A stretch of DNA of 43,572 nt from positions 1 through 43,572 of the IMG/VR virus record IMGVR_UViG_3300009374_000008; one strand, written 5' to 3'. The notes beneath the pieces were generated by a model, which was not told the origin of the DNA, did no database searches, and saw nothing but the letters and a program-made list of their open reading frames with translations. Source of the stretch: a virus. The translations under genes were made by a program, and so were the position numbers. Below, piece after piece: positions 30,018 through 37,260 of the stretch (its first letter is position 1; every line of letters begins with the position of its first letter).

Positions 30018-30082
30018 GGCTCGGGGGCGGTGCCGGTGCACCCGGCGAGGGCGAGGAGCCCGGCCCAGAAGTGTCGCGTCAT
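29858..30082 (-). CDS. Lipoprotein start joined to methyltransferase remnant
   Basis: Reading from ATG 30082 gives MTRHFWAGLLALAGCTGTAP, a lipoprotein signal with lipobox LAGC, behind GGGAGGAG. After about 35 residues the frame becomes Arg/Pro-rich with poor codon use, while the methyltransferase frame takes over. The 75-residue product is therefore probably a lipoprotein N-terminus fused by deletion to out-of-frame sequence. It may still be made and exported. The start overlaps the upstream stop (TGATG), supporting original translation. Confidence 0.4.
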   Translation of the reverse strand: MTRHFWAGLLALAGCTGTAPEPTTRTLAWTVRQLPAAPRSRARPSRRLARLPPARPPRLRRPRGGSSPWTSWPR

Positions 30083-30285
30083 CACTCCTCCCCTAGCGTC
30101 AGCGGGTCGTTTTCGCACTCCCACCGTCCGTCCCGACGGCGGCGTACGAGCCCCGCCTTCGCCATGCGCCGCAATTCCGTCTCGTGGGCGTGGCTATGCC
30201 GGCCCCCGATCTTGATCATGTCGAAGTGGAGGGGACCGCCCCTCAATTCGGCCAGGATCGCGGCTTCGCGTTGGCTGCGAGTCAT
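30082..30285 (-). CDS. Small winged-helix-like protein
   Basis: A 67-residue basic protein. TRSQREAAILAELRGGPLHFDMIKI, then HETELRRMAKAGLVRRRRDGRW forms a compact winged-helix pattern with a basic wing, as in small phage regulators. The ATG overlaps the preceding gene's stop (ATGA at 30282-30285), and the stop overlaps the next ATG. DNA binding is likely; the target is unknown. Confidence 0.65.
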   Translation of the reverse strand: MTRSQREAAILAELRGGPLHFDMIKIGGRHSHAHETELRRMAKAGLVRRRRDGRWECENDPLTLGEE

Positions 30286-30854
30286 TTTCCCCCTAGGGCT
30301 GCGATGTCCGCCTCCGAGACCCCGAGTTCTCTGGCTCGGCGCCGCGCCGCGCGTTGTTTGTCGACCGCCCTTTCGCCGTAGGTGAAGTATCCGCAGGGCG
30401 TTCCTGCCCCGAGGCAGACAGTGCCCTCCGGCGGCGGCCCTTCTGGCAGCCACCGGGCACCGGCACCATCATCGTCGCCGTCGAGGTAGACCGGGATCGG
30501 TTCCAGCTTGAAGCCCTCTCGGATTTGCATCATGTGCTGGGGATCGGGCGCTTTCCGATAGATGGTGTATCCGCCGTAGGTATCGCCCCAGCAGGAGTCG
30601 TATCTCCCGCTATAGTGGCTCGTGTCCGTGCGTGTCGCGATTACGCGGACACCGCAGGATCGCAGCCAGTGTCCGAACCGCTGGAGTTGCTCCGGGGTCG
30701 GATACACCGACTCGAAGCGTCTCGCGTTGAACGTTATCCTTACGCGGGACGTAGACTCGGTTTTGGATCCGGGTAAGGTCACCTCCCCTATGATCTTGTC
30801 CGGTGTGGAGTCCGTATCGCTCTGGTACCATACGTGGCCGGTAATCTCAGTCAT
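30282..30854 (-). CDS. Hypothetical protein with lower GC
   Basis: A 190-residue protein. The N-terminal half is beta-rich (TGHVWYQSDTDST, VRITFNARRFESVYP), the middle aromatic (SHYSGRYDSCWGDTYGGY) and the C-terminus basic and helical (DKQRAARRRARELGVSEADI), which could bind nucleic acid. Codons at 30470-30860 use A and T in third positions more than neighbours do, suggesting later arrival. It is joined to both neighbours by ATGA overlaps. Not recognised. Confidence 0.65.
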   Translation of the reverse strand: MTEITGHVWYQSDTDSTPDKIIGEVTLPGSKTESTSRVRITFNARRFESVYPTPEQLQRFGHWLRSCGVRVIATRTDTSHYSGRYDSCWGDTYGGYTIYRKAPDPQHMMQIREGFKLEPIPVYLDGDDDGAGARWLPEGPPPEGTVCLGAGTPCGYFTYGERAVDKQRAARRRARELGVSEADIAALGGK

Positions 30855-31060
30855 CTACCGAACCCGCCGCCGAACTGGACGGTCCATGCCATGGATAACT
30901 CGTCCTTGCGGCAGCGTTCGGCGACTTCCTGCCGTTCCCGCCGGATGACGGTGCCCCTCTCCAGGCCCTCCCTGTAGTCGTCGGATGTCGCCAGGGCATC
31001 GTCTGGTCGGCGGCCTTCCTCTCCGTCGCAGAGTCCGGTCCAGAAATGTCGCCGCGCCAT
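30851..31060 (-). CDS. Small hypothetical protein
   Basis: A 69-residue charged protein. Its start (MARRHFWTGL) resembles that of the lipoprotein at 30082 (MTRHFWAGLL), and both carry an AWTV motif later, which suggests an old duplication; here no lipobox follows. The ATG overlaps the upstream stop (TGATG; a GTG three bases earlier gives GTGA). Function unknown. Confidence 0.55.
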   Translation of the reverse strand: MARRHFWTGLCDGEEGRRPDDALATSDDYREGLERGTVIRRERQEVAERCRKDELSMAWTVQFGGGFGR

Positions 31061-31950
31061 CACCGCCCCTCCCGCAGCCGGGCGAGGATGTCGGTGGGGG
31101 GCATCTCCTTCACCCGGGCGTCGAGTACGAGGTGAATGTGCCAGTGCAGGTGGTCCCCGTACTGATCCCAGCCACAGTCACCGGCGCATCGTGCGTGCTG
31201 CACCATGGCCGAGGCGAACAGGCCACCGTCGTGCCACCGTTCCGCGCACTCGTCCCGGACCGCCTCGCACAGGCACTCCAGCGGTGCCAGGCTCGGGCGG
31301 GGGAGGGCCAACCGGCGCAGGGTCTCGTCCACCTGCGCCGTCCAGCGCATCTCGCGGTCGTGGCGAGAATCCATCGCCTTGGTGGCCATCGCCACGTTGG
31401 CAGCGATGTCGAGCAGCCATTCCCGCAGCCCCCGCACTCCCTCCCCGCCCTCTCCCCGGCAGGAGGGGCAATTCACGACCTCGCCAGCTCCCCACCCCGC
31501 ATACATGGCGGTCCGCGCTTCGTCCCATGTCTCAACGCGTACTACACTACCGTTCCCTCCGCACACCTTGCACTTCCCACTGGCATCTTTCTCGGGGCAC
31601 CTGGGGCCGAGGGCGGCGCGGGCGGCGCCCCAGGCGGCGCGGGCGACGGCAATGGTGAGGCCGAAATCATCGTTGCCCCAGCGAGCGTAGAACTCGCTCT
31701 CGGTGGCGGGCGGATCGGAGTCTCCGGCCAGCCCCTCCAGCGCCTCCCGCAGCCGGAGGGCGTCCGCGGCGTGGGCAGCGGCGGAGAGGAGGGCGGCGTC
31801 CCTCTCCCGCTCGCACTCCGCCAGCGCCGTACGGGCGGCGTCCCTCTCCCCCTTCGTCCGTTCCCACGCCTCCCGGGCCGCCAGCAAGTGCTCCCGAAAA
31901 GTGCCGCGCTCGGAACGCAGGCGGACAATGGTCGCGTCGTGGTCTGTCAT
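31060..31950 (-). CDS. Hypothetical protein with coiled coil and zinc-finger-like Cys pairs
   Basis: A 296-residue protein. Residues ~8-75 form a charged coiled coil (LRSERGTFREHLLAAREAWERTKGERD). Two CxxC pairs, CKVCGGNG (~130) and CPSCRGEGG (~161), look like a DnaJ-type zinc centre. A helical part follows and the end has several His and Cys (CAGDCGWDQYGDHLHWHIHLV), perhaps a second metal site. The start ATG 31950 fits the ATGA overlap with the gene before it. It could bridge protein or nucleic acid; family not recognised. Confidence 0.65.
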   Translation of the reverse strand: MTDHDATIVRLRSERGTFREHLLAAREAWERTKGERDAARTALAECERERDAALLSAAAHAADALRLREALEGLAGDSDPPATESEFYARWGNDDFGLTIAVARAAWGAARAALGPRCPEKDASGKCKVCGGNGSVVRVETWDEARTAMYAGWGAGEVVNCPSCRGEGGEGVRGLREWLLDIAANVAMATKAMDSRHDREMRWTAQVDETLRRLALPRPSLAPLECLCEAVRDECAERWHDGGLFASAMVQHARCAGDCGWDQYGDHLHWHIHLVLDARVKEMPPTDILARLREGR

Positions 31951-32132
31951 GGCCCGTCCCACCAGGCGCCGTCGGTCGGCAGCGGCGGCACCGGCTCCAG
32001 CGCCGCGCAGTCCTCGCAGTCGTCCGGGTGCTTGCCGTAGCCTTCGTGCTCCTCGTCCCCGCACTGCCGCATGGCGTCCTCGTAGCGGCGCCACTCGGCC
32101 CGCTCGTAGGACCGCTGTTGGGCGGGTCTCAC
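31947..32132 (-). CDS. Small Cys-containing hypothetical protein
   Basis: A 61-residue protein from GTG 32132, overlapping the upstream stop by GTGA and the downstream ATG by ATGA. The N-terminus is basic and aromatic (RPAQQRSYERAEWRRYED), followed by CGDEEHEGYGKHPDDCEDC, a possible single metal site, and a Pro-rich end. Function unknown. Confidence 0.55.
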   Translation of the reverse strand: MRPAQQRSYERAEWRRYEDAMRQCGDEEHEGYGKHPDDCEDCAALEPVPPLPTDGAWWDGP

Positions 32133-32374
32133 GCCTCCCTCACCTTCCGGGTCACCACCGTCTCCTCCTCCAGGGTCAGGTCCGCGTACTCCCGGACCGG
32201 CCGGTACGTGCCGAGCGGCAGATCGTGGTCGTCGGCCGCGTCGAACCAGCGCCGGGCGTCCGTGATCGTGTCGAAGGTCTGGGCGACCGGCTCCAGCATT
32301 CCGTCTTCGCGGATCGCGTACAGCCGCACGGTGCCGCGGCGGGTGGTCTCGGTGGTCTCGTTCTCGTCAGGCAT
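32129..32374 (-). CDS. Small hypothetical protein
   Basis: An 81-residue acidic protein. After a polar start (MPDENETTETTRRG) the frame TVRLYAIREDGMLEPVAQTFDTITDARRWFDA looks like a small alpha/beta domain with a strand, a turn and a helix. ATG 32374 is chosen for its GAGGAG ribosome-binding site; it lies eight bases inside the previous gene. Not recognised. Confidence 0.6.
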   Translation of the reverse strand: MPDENETTETTRRGTVRLYAIREDGMLEPVAQTFDTITDARRWFDAADDHDLPLGTYRPVREYADLTLEEETVVTRKVREA

Positions 32375-32618
32375 CGGTGGTCTCCTCGTGCTTGTCGCCC
32401 CCGGGCTCGGCCCGCGCGTCGTCGAGTTGCGTCCCGTTGACGCGCACGAGGCGGGAGCCGTCCTGGAGGACGTGGAAGGTGCCGTCCCGCCCATGCACGG
32501 GATACTCCCCGGCTGGGACGTGCATGGTGACGCTCCCCGGACATCCGAGGTAGGGGTAGCGGCGGCCGGCCATCGGCTGGACGAGCAGGCCGGTGACGGT
32601 GGTGCCGGTGCGGATCAC
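32367..32618 (-). CDS. Small beta-rich hypothetical protein
   Basis: An 83-residue protein from GTG 32618 (GTGA overlap with the ATPase gene). The sequence GRRYPYLGCPGSVTMHVPAGEY and GTFHVLQDGSRLVRVNGTQL suggests a small beta barrel with Gly turns; the acidic tail is flexible. It belongs to the recombination operon, but its role is unknown. Confidence 0.55.
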   Translation of the reverse strand: MIRTGTTVTGLLVQPMAGRRYPYLGCPGSVTMHVPAGEYPVHGRDGTFHVLQDGSRLVRVNGTQLDDARAEPGGDKHEETTDA

Positions 32619-33928
32619 AGTAGCCTCCCCTGCCCCGCCGCCTCCTCCTCCCCATCCCCCCTCACCCGTCCGCCTTCGATGATCACGCCGCACTCCTCGC
32701 CGTCCCCCACCCGCTCCATCAGGATCTGCAGGTCGTGCTCTTCGGCGAAGGCCCGCACCTCGGCGAGGTTCTCGCCGTCGAGCAGGCTCCCGTCGCGGAC
32801 GAGGAGCATCCGGAGCTCCGGCGCTGCGGCCGCCCCCATCGCCAGACTCGTCCGGAGCTGCTGCGCTCCCGACGCCTGCGAGAAGGGGAGACCCTTCAGC
32901 GTCACGCCGGAGTCGTCGAAGCCGAGCCCCGGCACCGGCATGTCGGCCGCGGCCAGCAGTTCCGCCTTCTCCTCGTCGATGGCGTCGAGGCGGGCGGTCA
33001 GCTCGTCGGCGGCGGTCTCCAGCTTCCGGGCCTCGGCGAGCCGCTCGGCCCGGGCCTGCTGTCGTTGGACCCGCGCGTTGTCCGCCTCGGCGGTCTCCAG
33101 GCGCTGGCGGAGGAGGGCCGAGTCCTCGTCGTCGGGGATGGGCGTCGCTTCGAGTCGGAGCACTTCCGCGGCCGCGTCGGTTGTGGCCACCTCGGCCCGT
33201 GTCAGCTCCTCCTGCGCCAGCCGCACGATGTCCCATTGCCGCGCCACTTCGGCGTTGGCAGTCCGCACCGCCGCCTGGGCTGTCTCGATCTCCCGGCGCC
33301 GCCCCGCCAGAACGCGGTTCCGCTCCTCCAGCGCCTGGATCTTGCTGACCAGGTCCGTCAGCCGAACCTCTTCCTTCGGCGCCTCGGGGTCCGCGGGGAT
33401 CGCCTCGGCCCTCGTCCGCGCCGCCTTCGCGGACCGGTTGACGCCGGTCCGCTCGGCGTAGACCTCCGCCCGCTCGGCGTCGAGATCGACGAAGTCCAGC
33501 CCCGTCAGATCCCGGAGCGTCTGCGTCTGCACCGCCGGCGTCATCCGCGTGAAGGCGAGGGGGTCGAAGGACAGCGTCCCCACGAAGGCGTCGAGGATGG
33601 CCTGGGGACTGGAGTGCGTCCGGCCCTCCTCGTCCGTGATCTTCAGGGACCCGCCGCCGCTGACGGTGAAGGTGCGCTTGACCGTCAGGCCGTTGTCGAG
33701 CTGGACGGTGGCATGGCCCTTCTTCGCGCCTTCCCGCACGGCGACACCGGGGACGGCCTTCTGGCCGCCGAGGGCGGCCCAGAGGGCGTCCAGCGTCGAG
33801 GACTTGCCGGCCTCGTTGGCGCCCCCCACGACGCAGAGGCCGGCGCCGTCGAACGTCAGTTCCACCGCGTGGAGACGCTTGAAGTTCCGCGCTTCCAGGC
33901 GCGTCACGCGTACGCTCTTCTTCGCCAT
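32615..33928 (-). CDS. RecF/SMC-like AAA ATPase
   Basis: A 437-residue ABC/SMC-type ATPase. RVTRLEARNFKRLHAVELTFDGAG starts the fold, followed by Walker A GGANEAGKSST (~35-45). A long coiled coil (~190-320) with ALEERNRVLAGRRREIE connects to a C-terminal half with signature-like FSQASGAQQLRTSLAMG (~353-370) and strand LRMLLVRDGSLLDG. The Walker B acidic pair is replaced by VRDGS, so ATPase strength is uncertain. It overlaps the nuclease gene by TGATG, so the two products probably work together on DNA ends, like RecF/SbcC or phage gp46-type proteins. Confidence 0.8.
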   Translation of the reverse strand: MAKKSVRVTRLEARNFKRLHAVELTFDGAGLCVVGGANEAGKSSTLDALWAALGGQKAVPGVAVREGAKKGHATVQLDNGLTVKRTFTVSGGGSLKITDEEGRTHSSPQAILDAFVGTLSFDPLAFTRMTPAVQTQTLRDLTGLDFVDLDAERAEVYAERTGVNRSAKAARTRAEAIPADPEAPKEEVRLTDLVSKIQALEERNRVLAGRRREIETAQAAVRTANAEVARQWDIVRLAQEELTRAEVATTDAAAEVLRLEATPIPDDEDSALLRQRLETAEADNARVQRQQARAERLAEARKLETAADELTARLDAIDEEKAELLAAADMPVPGLGFDDSGVTLKGLPFSQASGAQQLRTSLAMGAAAAPELRMLLVRDGSLLDGENLAEVRAFAEEHDLQILMERVGDGEECGVIIEGGRVRGDGEEEAAGQGRLL

Positions 33929-35109
33929 CAGTGTACCTCCGCCACGCTTGCGCCCGTGGCCTTGTGGGTCTTGTAGTTCGTCCGCGCCACCGTCTTCCCC
34001 GCCACCATCCGCAGTTCCTCCAGCCGGTCGCGCCCCAGCTTCTTGACGGCACGCGCGTTGACGGACAGGAACCGCGCCGGGTCCTCGTCCTGTGACATCA
34101 GGTAGTCAATGACGCCCTGGACATCGTAGGCCCAGGATTCGGACACCACCGGCCCCCACGCTTGATCTGCGAGCACGACCGGCCCCGCCTCGGCGGTGTG
34201 CGTCTTGAGGGCGGCGATCAACTCCTTGCGGCGGGCTTCCAGCCGGAGCAACTCGGCCAGCACGTCGGGGGCGTCCTCGGGCACGCCGATCATCGGCTCG
34301 TCCGGCCAGGCCGAACACCCCCGCCGGTACTCGCAGAGGTCGCAGTAGCTACACTGCGTGGGCGGGGCGTCCGGGTCCGCCTCCTCGATCCGGGCGATCC
34401 AGACGAGGAGATCGGCCTCGAACTCCTGAAGTTCGGGAAGCCCGTAGGTGACGGTGCGGGTCGTGCCCCAGCGGACGAAGTCGAGGACCACCCGGTACTC
34501 GGGGGCGTCCTGGACCAGGGCGACGGAAGCCAGCCACGCGTAGAGCTTGGGTTGGAGCGATGCCTCGACGGTCGTCTGGTTGGGGACTCCGTAGGCCGTC
34601 TTGTAGTCATGGATCAACGGGACGCCGTCTTCGTCGATCTCGGCGTAGTCCACCTTGCCGCGCACGAAGGGGGCATCCGGGCGGTCCAGGTCGATCTCGT
34701 GCATTGCCCCGCCGTCGTAGTCGAGGCGGGGATCCCACTCAATGAGCCGCAGCCCCCGGTCCAGGCAGATCGCCCGCTCGACCCCCAGCGCCCGCTCGGG
34801 GTCTAGGCTCCACCGCCGGACGTGGCCACGCCAGACCGCCTGCAGATCCATGATCTGCTCGCCGGACAGGTCGTCCGCCTCGTCGAAGGCGGTCTGGAGG
34901 AAGCGGTCGGCTTCCTCCCAATCGGTCTCCTTCCGCACCTGGAGTAGCCATTCGTTGTACGCCTCGGCCGCGCGGTGGAAGACCACGCCCGTGCGCAGGT
35001 TCGCGTGGATGGCGGGACGCGTGCCTTCCTCGCCCGCGAAGTAGCGCTGCAGGCTGGACAGGCAGGCGGCTCGGGAGAGGAGGCTGCTGCTGTAGATGTA
35101 GCGGTTCAT
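33928..35109 (-). CDS. PD-(D/E)XK nuclease with Fe-S cluster (RecB/Cas4/AddB-like)
   Basis: A 393-residue exonuclease-like protein. The active-site series is His45 (VVFHRAAEAY), Glu111, Asp154 (GKVDYAEID), Asp168 and Lys170 (LIHDYKTA). A Cys16 near the N-terminus plus C253, C256, C259 and C265 (CSYCDLCEYRRGC) give the C...C-x2-C-x5-C pattern of a 4Fe-4S cluster, as in Cas4 and AddB. The C-terminal part is helical and basic. It probably resects DNA ends for recombination together with the ATPase that follows. It overlaps neighbours on both sides. Confidence 0.82.
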   Translation of the reverse strand: MNRYIYSSSLLSRAACLSSLQRYFAGEEGTRPAIHANLRTGVVFHRAAEAYNEWLLQVRKETDWEEADRFLQTAFDEADDLSGEQIMDLQAVWRGHVRRWSLDPERALGVERAICLDRGLRLIEWDPRLDYDGGAMHEIDLDRPDAPFVRGKVDYAEIDEDGVPLIHDYKTAYGVPNQTTVEASLQPKLYAWLASVALVQDAPEYRVVLDFVRWGTTRTVTYGLPELQEFEADLLVWIARIEEADPDAPPTQCSYCDLCEYRRGCSAWPDEPMIGVPEDAPDVLAELLRLEARRKELIAALKTHTAEAGPVVLADQAWGPVVSESWAYDVQGVIDYLMSQDEDPARFLSVNARAVKKLGRDRLEELRMVAGKTVARTNYKTHKATGASVAEVH

Positions 35110-35387
35110 CGGCCGGCCGGCTCTTCGGCGAACAAGTCCGCTGTCGCCGTATCCTGAAATGGCGACTCTTTCTGTTGGGCGTCCCAGATCCGTCCGACAG
35201 TGTGATCCACGTCACTGCCCCACGGAAAACACTTACGCCAATGCTGGGGCGGAGGCTCGACGGCCTCTGCGGCCTTGAAGCGCACATCGTCTACTGCTTC
35301 GAGGCTAGCGATGCTCTCGGCCCCCTGGGCGCTGTCTGCCATCACGTATGTCTCGCCGGAGAAAGCAACTCGATACAGACGGCTCAC
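35106..35387 (-). CDS. Small hypothetical protein
   Basis: A 93-residue protein from GTG 35387 behind GGGAGG, with a GTGA overlap upstream and an ATGA overlap downstream. The N-terminus YRVAFSGETYVMADSAQGAESIASLEAVDDVRFKAAEAV forms a small alpha/beta unit; the end (FAEEPAGR) is acidic. It may be a short partner of the nuclease. Not recognised. Confidence 0.6.
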   Translation of the reverse strand: MSRLYRVAFSGETYVMADSAQGAESIASLEAVDDVRFKAAEAVEPPPQHWRKCFPWGSDVDHTVGRIWDAQQKESPFQDTATADLFAEEPAGR

Positions 35388-36409
35388 AGCAACCTCCCTT
35401 GCTCGTCTTCGTCGTCCCCCGTCTCCGCCCGCGTATCCACGGTGCGCTGGAGCTGCTCCAGCACGGCGCCGGGATCGTGCCCCGCCCGCGTCCACATGAC
35501 CGTGAGTTGGCTGGCGTTCACCCCCGCCTCGTCCGCTGCGGCCACCACCTCCGGGTAGTCGTCCGGGAAGACGAGGGGCCGGGTGGGGCACACCAGGGCG
35601 ACGCCTTCGTGGTAGTCGTCCACGTCCGGCGGCTCCTTGTGGGCCTCCAGCATCTTGACCGCCTCCCGCTCGGGCAGCCCGACGAGATCCCCGAACACCT
35701 TGAGCGAGCGGACGACATGGGCGAGCGAGTGGCCCTCTAGCGAGACGATGGGCTGCTTGGTCGCCATCTGCTTCCCGTTGACGATGGGCCGGACCGTCTG
35801 CATCCGGACCCGGAAGATCAGCGGGATCATCACGACGGCCGGGCCGTACTGTTCGATCAGCGTCTCGATGGTCGCCTGGAGGTTGGCGGCGCTGTTCCAA
35901 CTGCTGGTGACGAACTGGTAGCCCGTCGCCATGTCCTTCTTGTAGCACCGCACCGTCAGGGTCGCGATGGGCTTGCATTCGGGCGGCTTGTCCGGCCGGT
36001 CTCCCTCCTGGGGCGTCGGTTCGGCCCGCCGGCACGGACACTTCCCGTCCACGTAGGTCGGGCGCCCGTCCTCGATCATGAGGCGCCGCGCCCGCTCCCC
36101 GTCGCCCCTGCACTTGAGCTTCCCGTTCGCCCCATATAACTTGTAGTGCACGTCGAAGTTGCGGTCGAGGTCGTCGAAGGGCAGGAGCACGTCGAGCGCG
36201 GTGGGCTTGGGGCCGTAGGGTCGGCCCTTCTCTCCACCCGTTGCCTCCGGGGTCCCCACTACTTCCTGAAGCTCGGGCGGGATCACGAAGTAATCCACGG
36301 CCTTCGGGCGGCTCCGTCCGCCGGACATGGGAGCCTGGACCCCGACCTTGATCAGGCCAGCCCGAGGCAGCCGGCGGGGGGCTCCCTCCTCGTAGGGCCA
36401 CCCCTTCAC
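35384..36409 (-). CDS. Gp3/RDF-like Cys-rich DNA metabolism protein
   Basis: A 341-residue protein. Its layout, GLIKVGVQ..., DVLLPFDDLDRNFDVHYKLYGANGKLKCRGDG, then a Cys cluster (GKCPCRRAEP...PECKPIATLTVRC) and GYQFVTSSWNSAANLQATIETL, resembles the phage Gp3-like family (recombination directionality factor-like, often with recombination genes). Start GTG 36409 gives a GTGA overlap; GTG 36415 is also possible. Four cysteines suggest a bound zinc. Likely single-stranded DNA or recombinase partner. The family call is from memory of the pattern. Confidence 0.5.
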   Translation of the reverse strand: MKGWPYEEGAPRRLPRAGLIKVGVQAPMSGGRSRPKAVDYFVIPPELQEVVGTPEATGGEKGRPYGPKPTALDVLLPFDDLDRNFDVHYKLYGANGKLKCRGDGERARRLMIEDGRPTYVDGKCPCRRAEPTPQEGDRPDKPPECKPIATLTVRCYKKDMATGYQFVTSSWNSAANLQATIETLIEQYGPAVVMIPLIFRVRMQTVRPIVNGKQMATKQPIVSLEGHSLAHVVRSLKVFGDLVGLPEREAVKMLEAHKEPPDVDDYHEGVALVCPTRPLVFPDDYPEVVAAADEAGVNASQLTVMWTRAGHDPGAVLEQLQRTVDTRAETGDDEDEQGRLL

Positions 36410-36618
36410 GGGCACAACGCCCTCCGCGGCACGTCCGCCCACGTCCTCCGGGCGGCATCGTATCCCTCGGCGAACCCCCCCGCCTCGGCGTGGGCGAGCT
36501 TCGCCTGAATCAGCCGGCGAGCGCTCTCCCGCTGTCGGCCGTCCCAGTCCAGGACCATCGACGACACGAGGTACTGGACGATGTCCCGGGCGAGCCCCCG
36601 GCGGTCATAGGCAGTCAT
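36406..36618 (-). CDS. Small hypothetical protein, first of minus operon
   Basis: A 70-residue helical protein (AYDRRGLARDIVQYLVSSMVLDWDGRQRESARRLIQAKLAHAEAGG) starting at ATG 36618 behind CAGGAGAG. It overlaps the next gene by GTGA. The amphipathic helices could make a dimer. It lies just downstream of the tRNA-Trp gene and is the first protein of the operon. Function unknown. Confidence 0.6.
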   Translation of the reverse strand: MTAYDRRGLARDIVQYLVSSMVLDWDGRQRESARRLIQAKLAHAEAGGFAEGYDAARRTWADVPRRALCP

Positions 36619-36639
36619 GCTCTCTCCTGGGTCCTGAAG

Positions 36640-36712
36640 CAACAGCGGGAGGGCTCGAACCCCCAACCACCGGGACTGGAATCCGGCGCTCTACCCGTTG
36701 AGCTACGCTGTC
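36640..36712 (-). tRNA. tRNA-Trp (CCA)
   Basis: A 73-base cloverleaf. The acceptor GACAGCG pairs with CGCTGTT (one G-U), the D arm is GCTCAACGGGTAGAGC, the anticodon loop is TTCCAGT (CCA, Trp), and the T arm has GGTTCGAGCC. The anticodon stem has an A-C mismatch at positions 31-39. The discriminator is G and no CCA is encoded, so the host must add it. Confidence 0.85.
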
Positions 36713-36940
36713 GTATCGCCGGCAGCACGAACCGGGGCCGGCGCCCGGGTCATCCGCGTCCGCAGCACCGTTCCCTTCACCTGTCGCGGCGCAGCGGTGC
36801 CCGTCGTGCTCGGGCAGTGTGCCGGGATTCCCCGGCGACGCGCAGGCGCTTGCGTTGGGCACCCGCGGCGAAAGTCCCCGCCCAATGATGCCACGCCACG
36901 TCGCCCTACGATGTGGAGAGCGGCAGACGGGCGGGGATAG
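36713..36940. other. Gap between the two tRNAs
   Basis: About 230 bases without a convincing ORF or third tRNA. The GC-rich sequence contains weak inverted matches (around 36855-36895) but no stable unique structure or promoter that I can defend. It may hold tRNA processing spacers. Confidence 0.5.
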
Positions 36941-37014
36941 TAGCGGGGGCGAGATTCGAACTCGCTTGGGCCGGGTTATGAGCCCGGTGCTGGACCTATC
37001 CAGTCTACCCCGCG
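36941..37014 (-). tRNA. tRNA with CAU anticodon, initiator-like
   Basis: A 74-base candidate. The acceptor 5' arm CGCGGGG pairs with CCCCGCT except at the first position (C1 against U72). The anticodon stem CCGGG/CCCGG carries three consecutive G-C pairs next to the loop CTCATAA, and the T arm is GCGAG-TTCGAAT-CTCGC. An unpaired 1-72 and the GGG/CCC stem are initiator tRNA marks. The D arm is irregular. It could instead be elongator Met or an Ile-lysidine tRNA. Confidence 0.7.
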
Positions 37015-37018
37015 GGAA

Positions 37019-37066
37019 CGGCGTCACCCGGGTCGGAGAGTCCACCGCGGCCCCCGGGTGACGCCG
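37019..37066. promoter_or_regulatory. Perfect 14-bp inverted repeat
   Basis: CGGCGTCACCCGGG (37019-37032) is perfectly inverted at 37053-37066 with a 20-base loop. It begins five bases beyond the 5' end of the CAU tRNA. As DNA it is an operator-like palindrome; as RNA a stem strong enough to stop or protect a transcript. No T-run follows on either strand. Confidence 0.7.
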
Positions 37067-37100
37067 GGGAATCAGAGATTGGCCGCGACGGTCGCGCGTC

Positions 37101-37169
37101 GGCTGCCCGGCTGGCGCGCTAGTGGCCTGCGCCACGTACGGTATGGGGTCGGTATGGGGCCGGGCAGCC
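37101..37169. promoter_or_regulatory. Palindromes and direct repeat in divergent control region
   Basis: GGCTGCCCGGC (37101-37111) is perfectly inverted at 37159-37169. Inside lie TGGCGC/GCGCCA (37112-37117 and 37129-37134) and a direct repeat CGGTATGGGG at 37139-37148 and 37150-37159 (11-base period). The dense symmetric elements between divergent operons suggest binding sites for a regulator such as the one at 37261, or replication-origin-like sites. Confidence 0.6.
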
Positions 37170-37225
37170 ATGGGAAGAAGATGACAGCGGACTGCGCCCG
37201 AGTCAAGCGGAAAATGCACGCGGGG

Positions 37226-37254
37226 TTGACGTGCCGGAAACCTACCCGTATGCT
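37226..37254 (+). promoter_or_regulatory. Strong sigma-70-type promoter, leaderless
   Basis: TTGACG (37226-37231), a 17-base spacer, and TATGCT (37249-37254) give the best promoter of the window. The ATG of the regulator starts six bases after the -10, so the transcript should begin at or next to the start codon. There is no room for a Shine-Dalgarno. Confidence 0.75.
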
Positions 37255-37260
37255 GCGGCC

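Noticed and set aside
36713-36940. A possible third tRNA between the two tRNAs
   Set aside because: GGTTCG- and GGATGA-like pieces occur on the minus strand, but no acceptor and T stems can be paired together.
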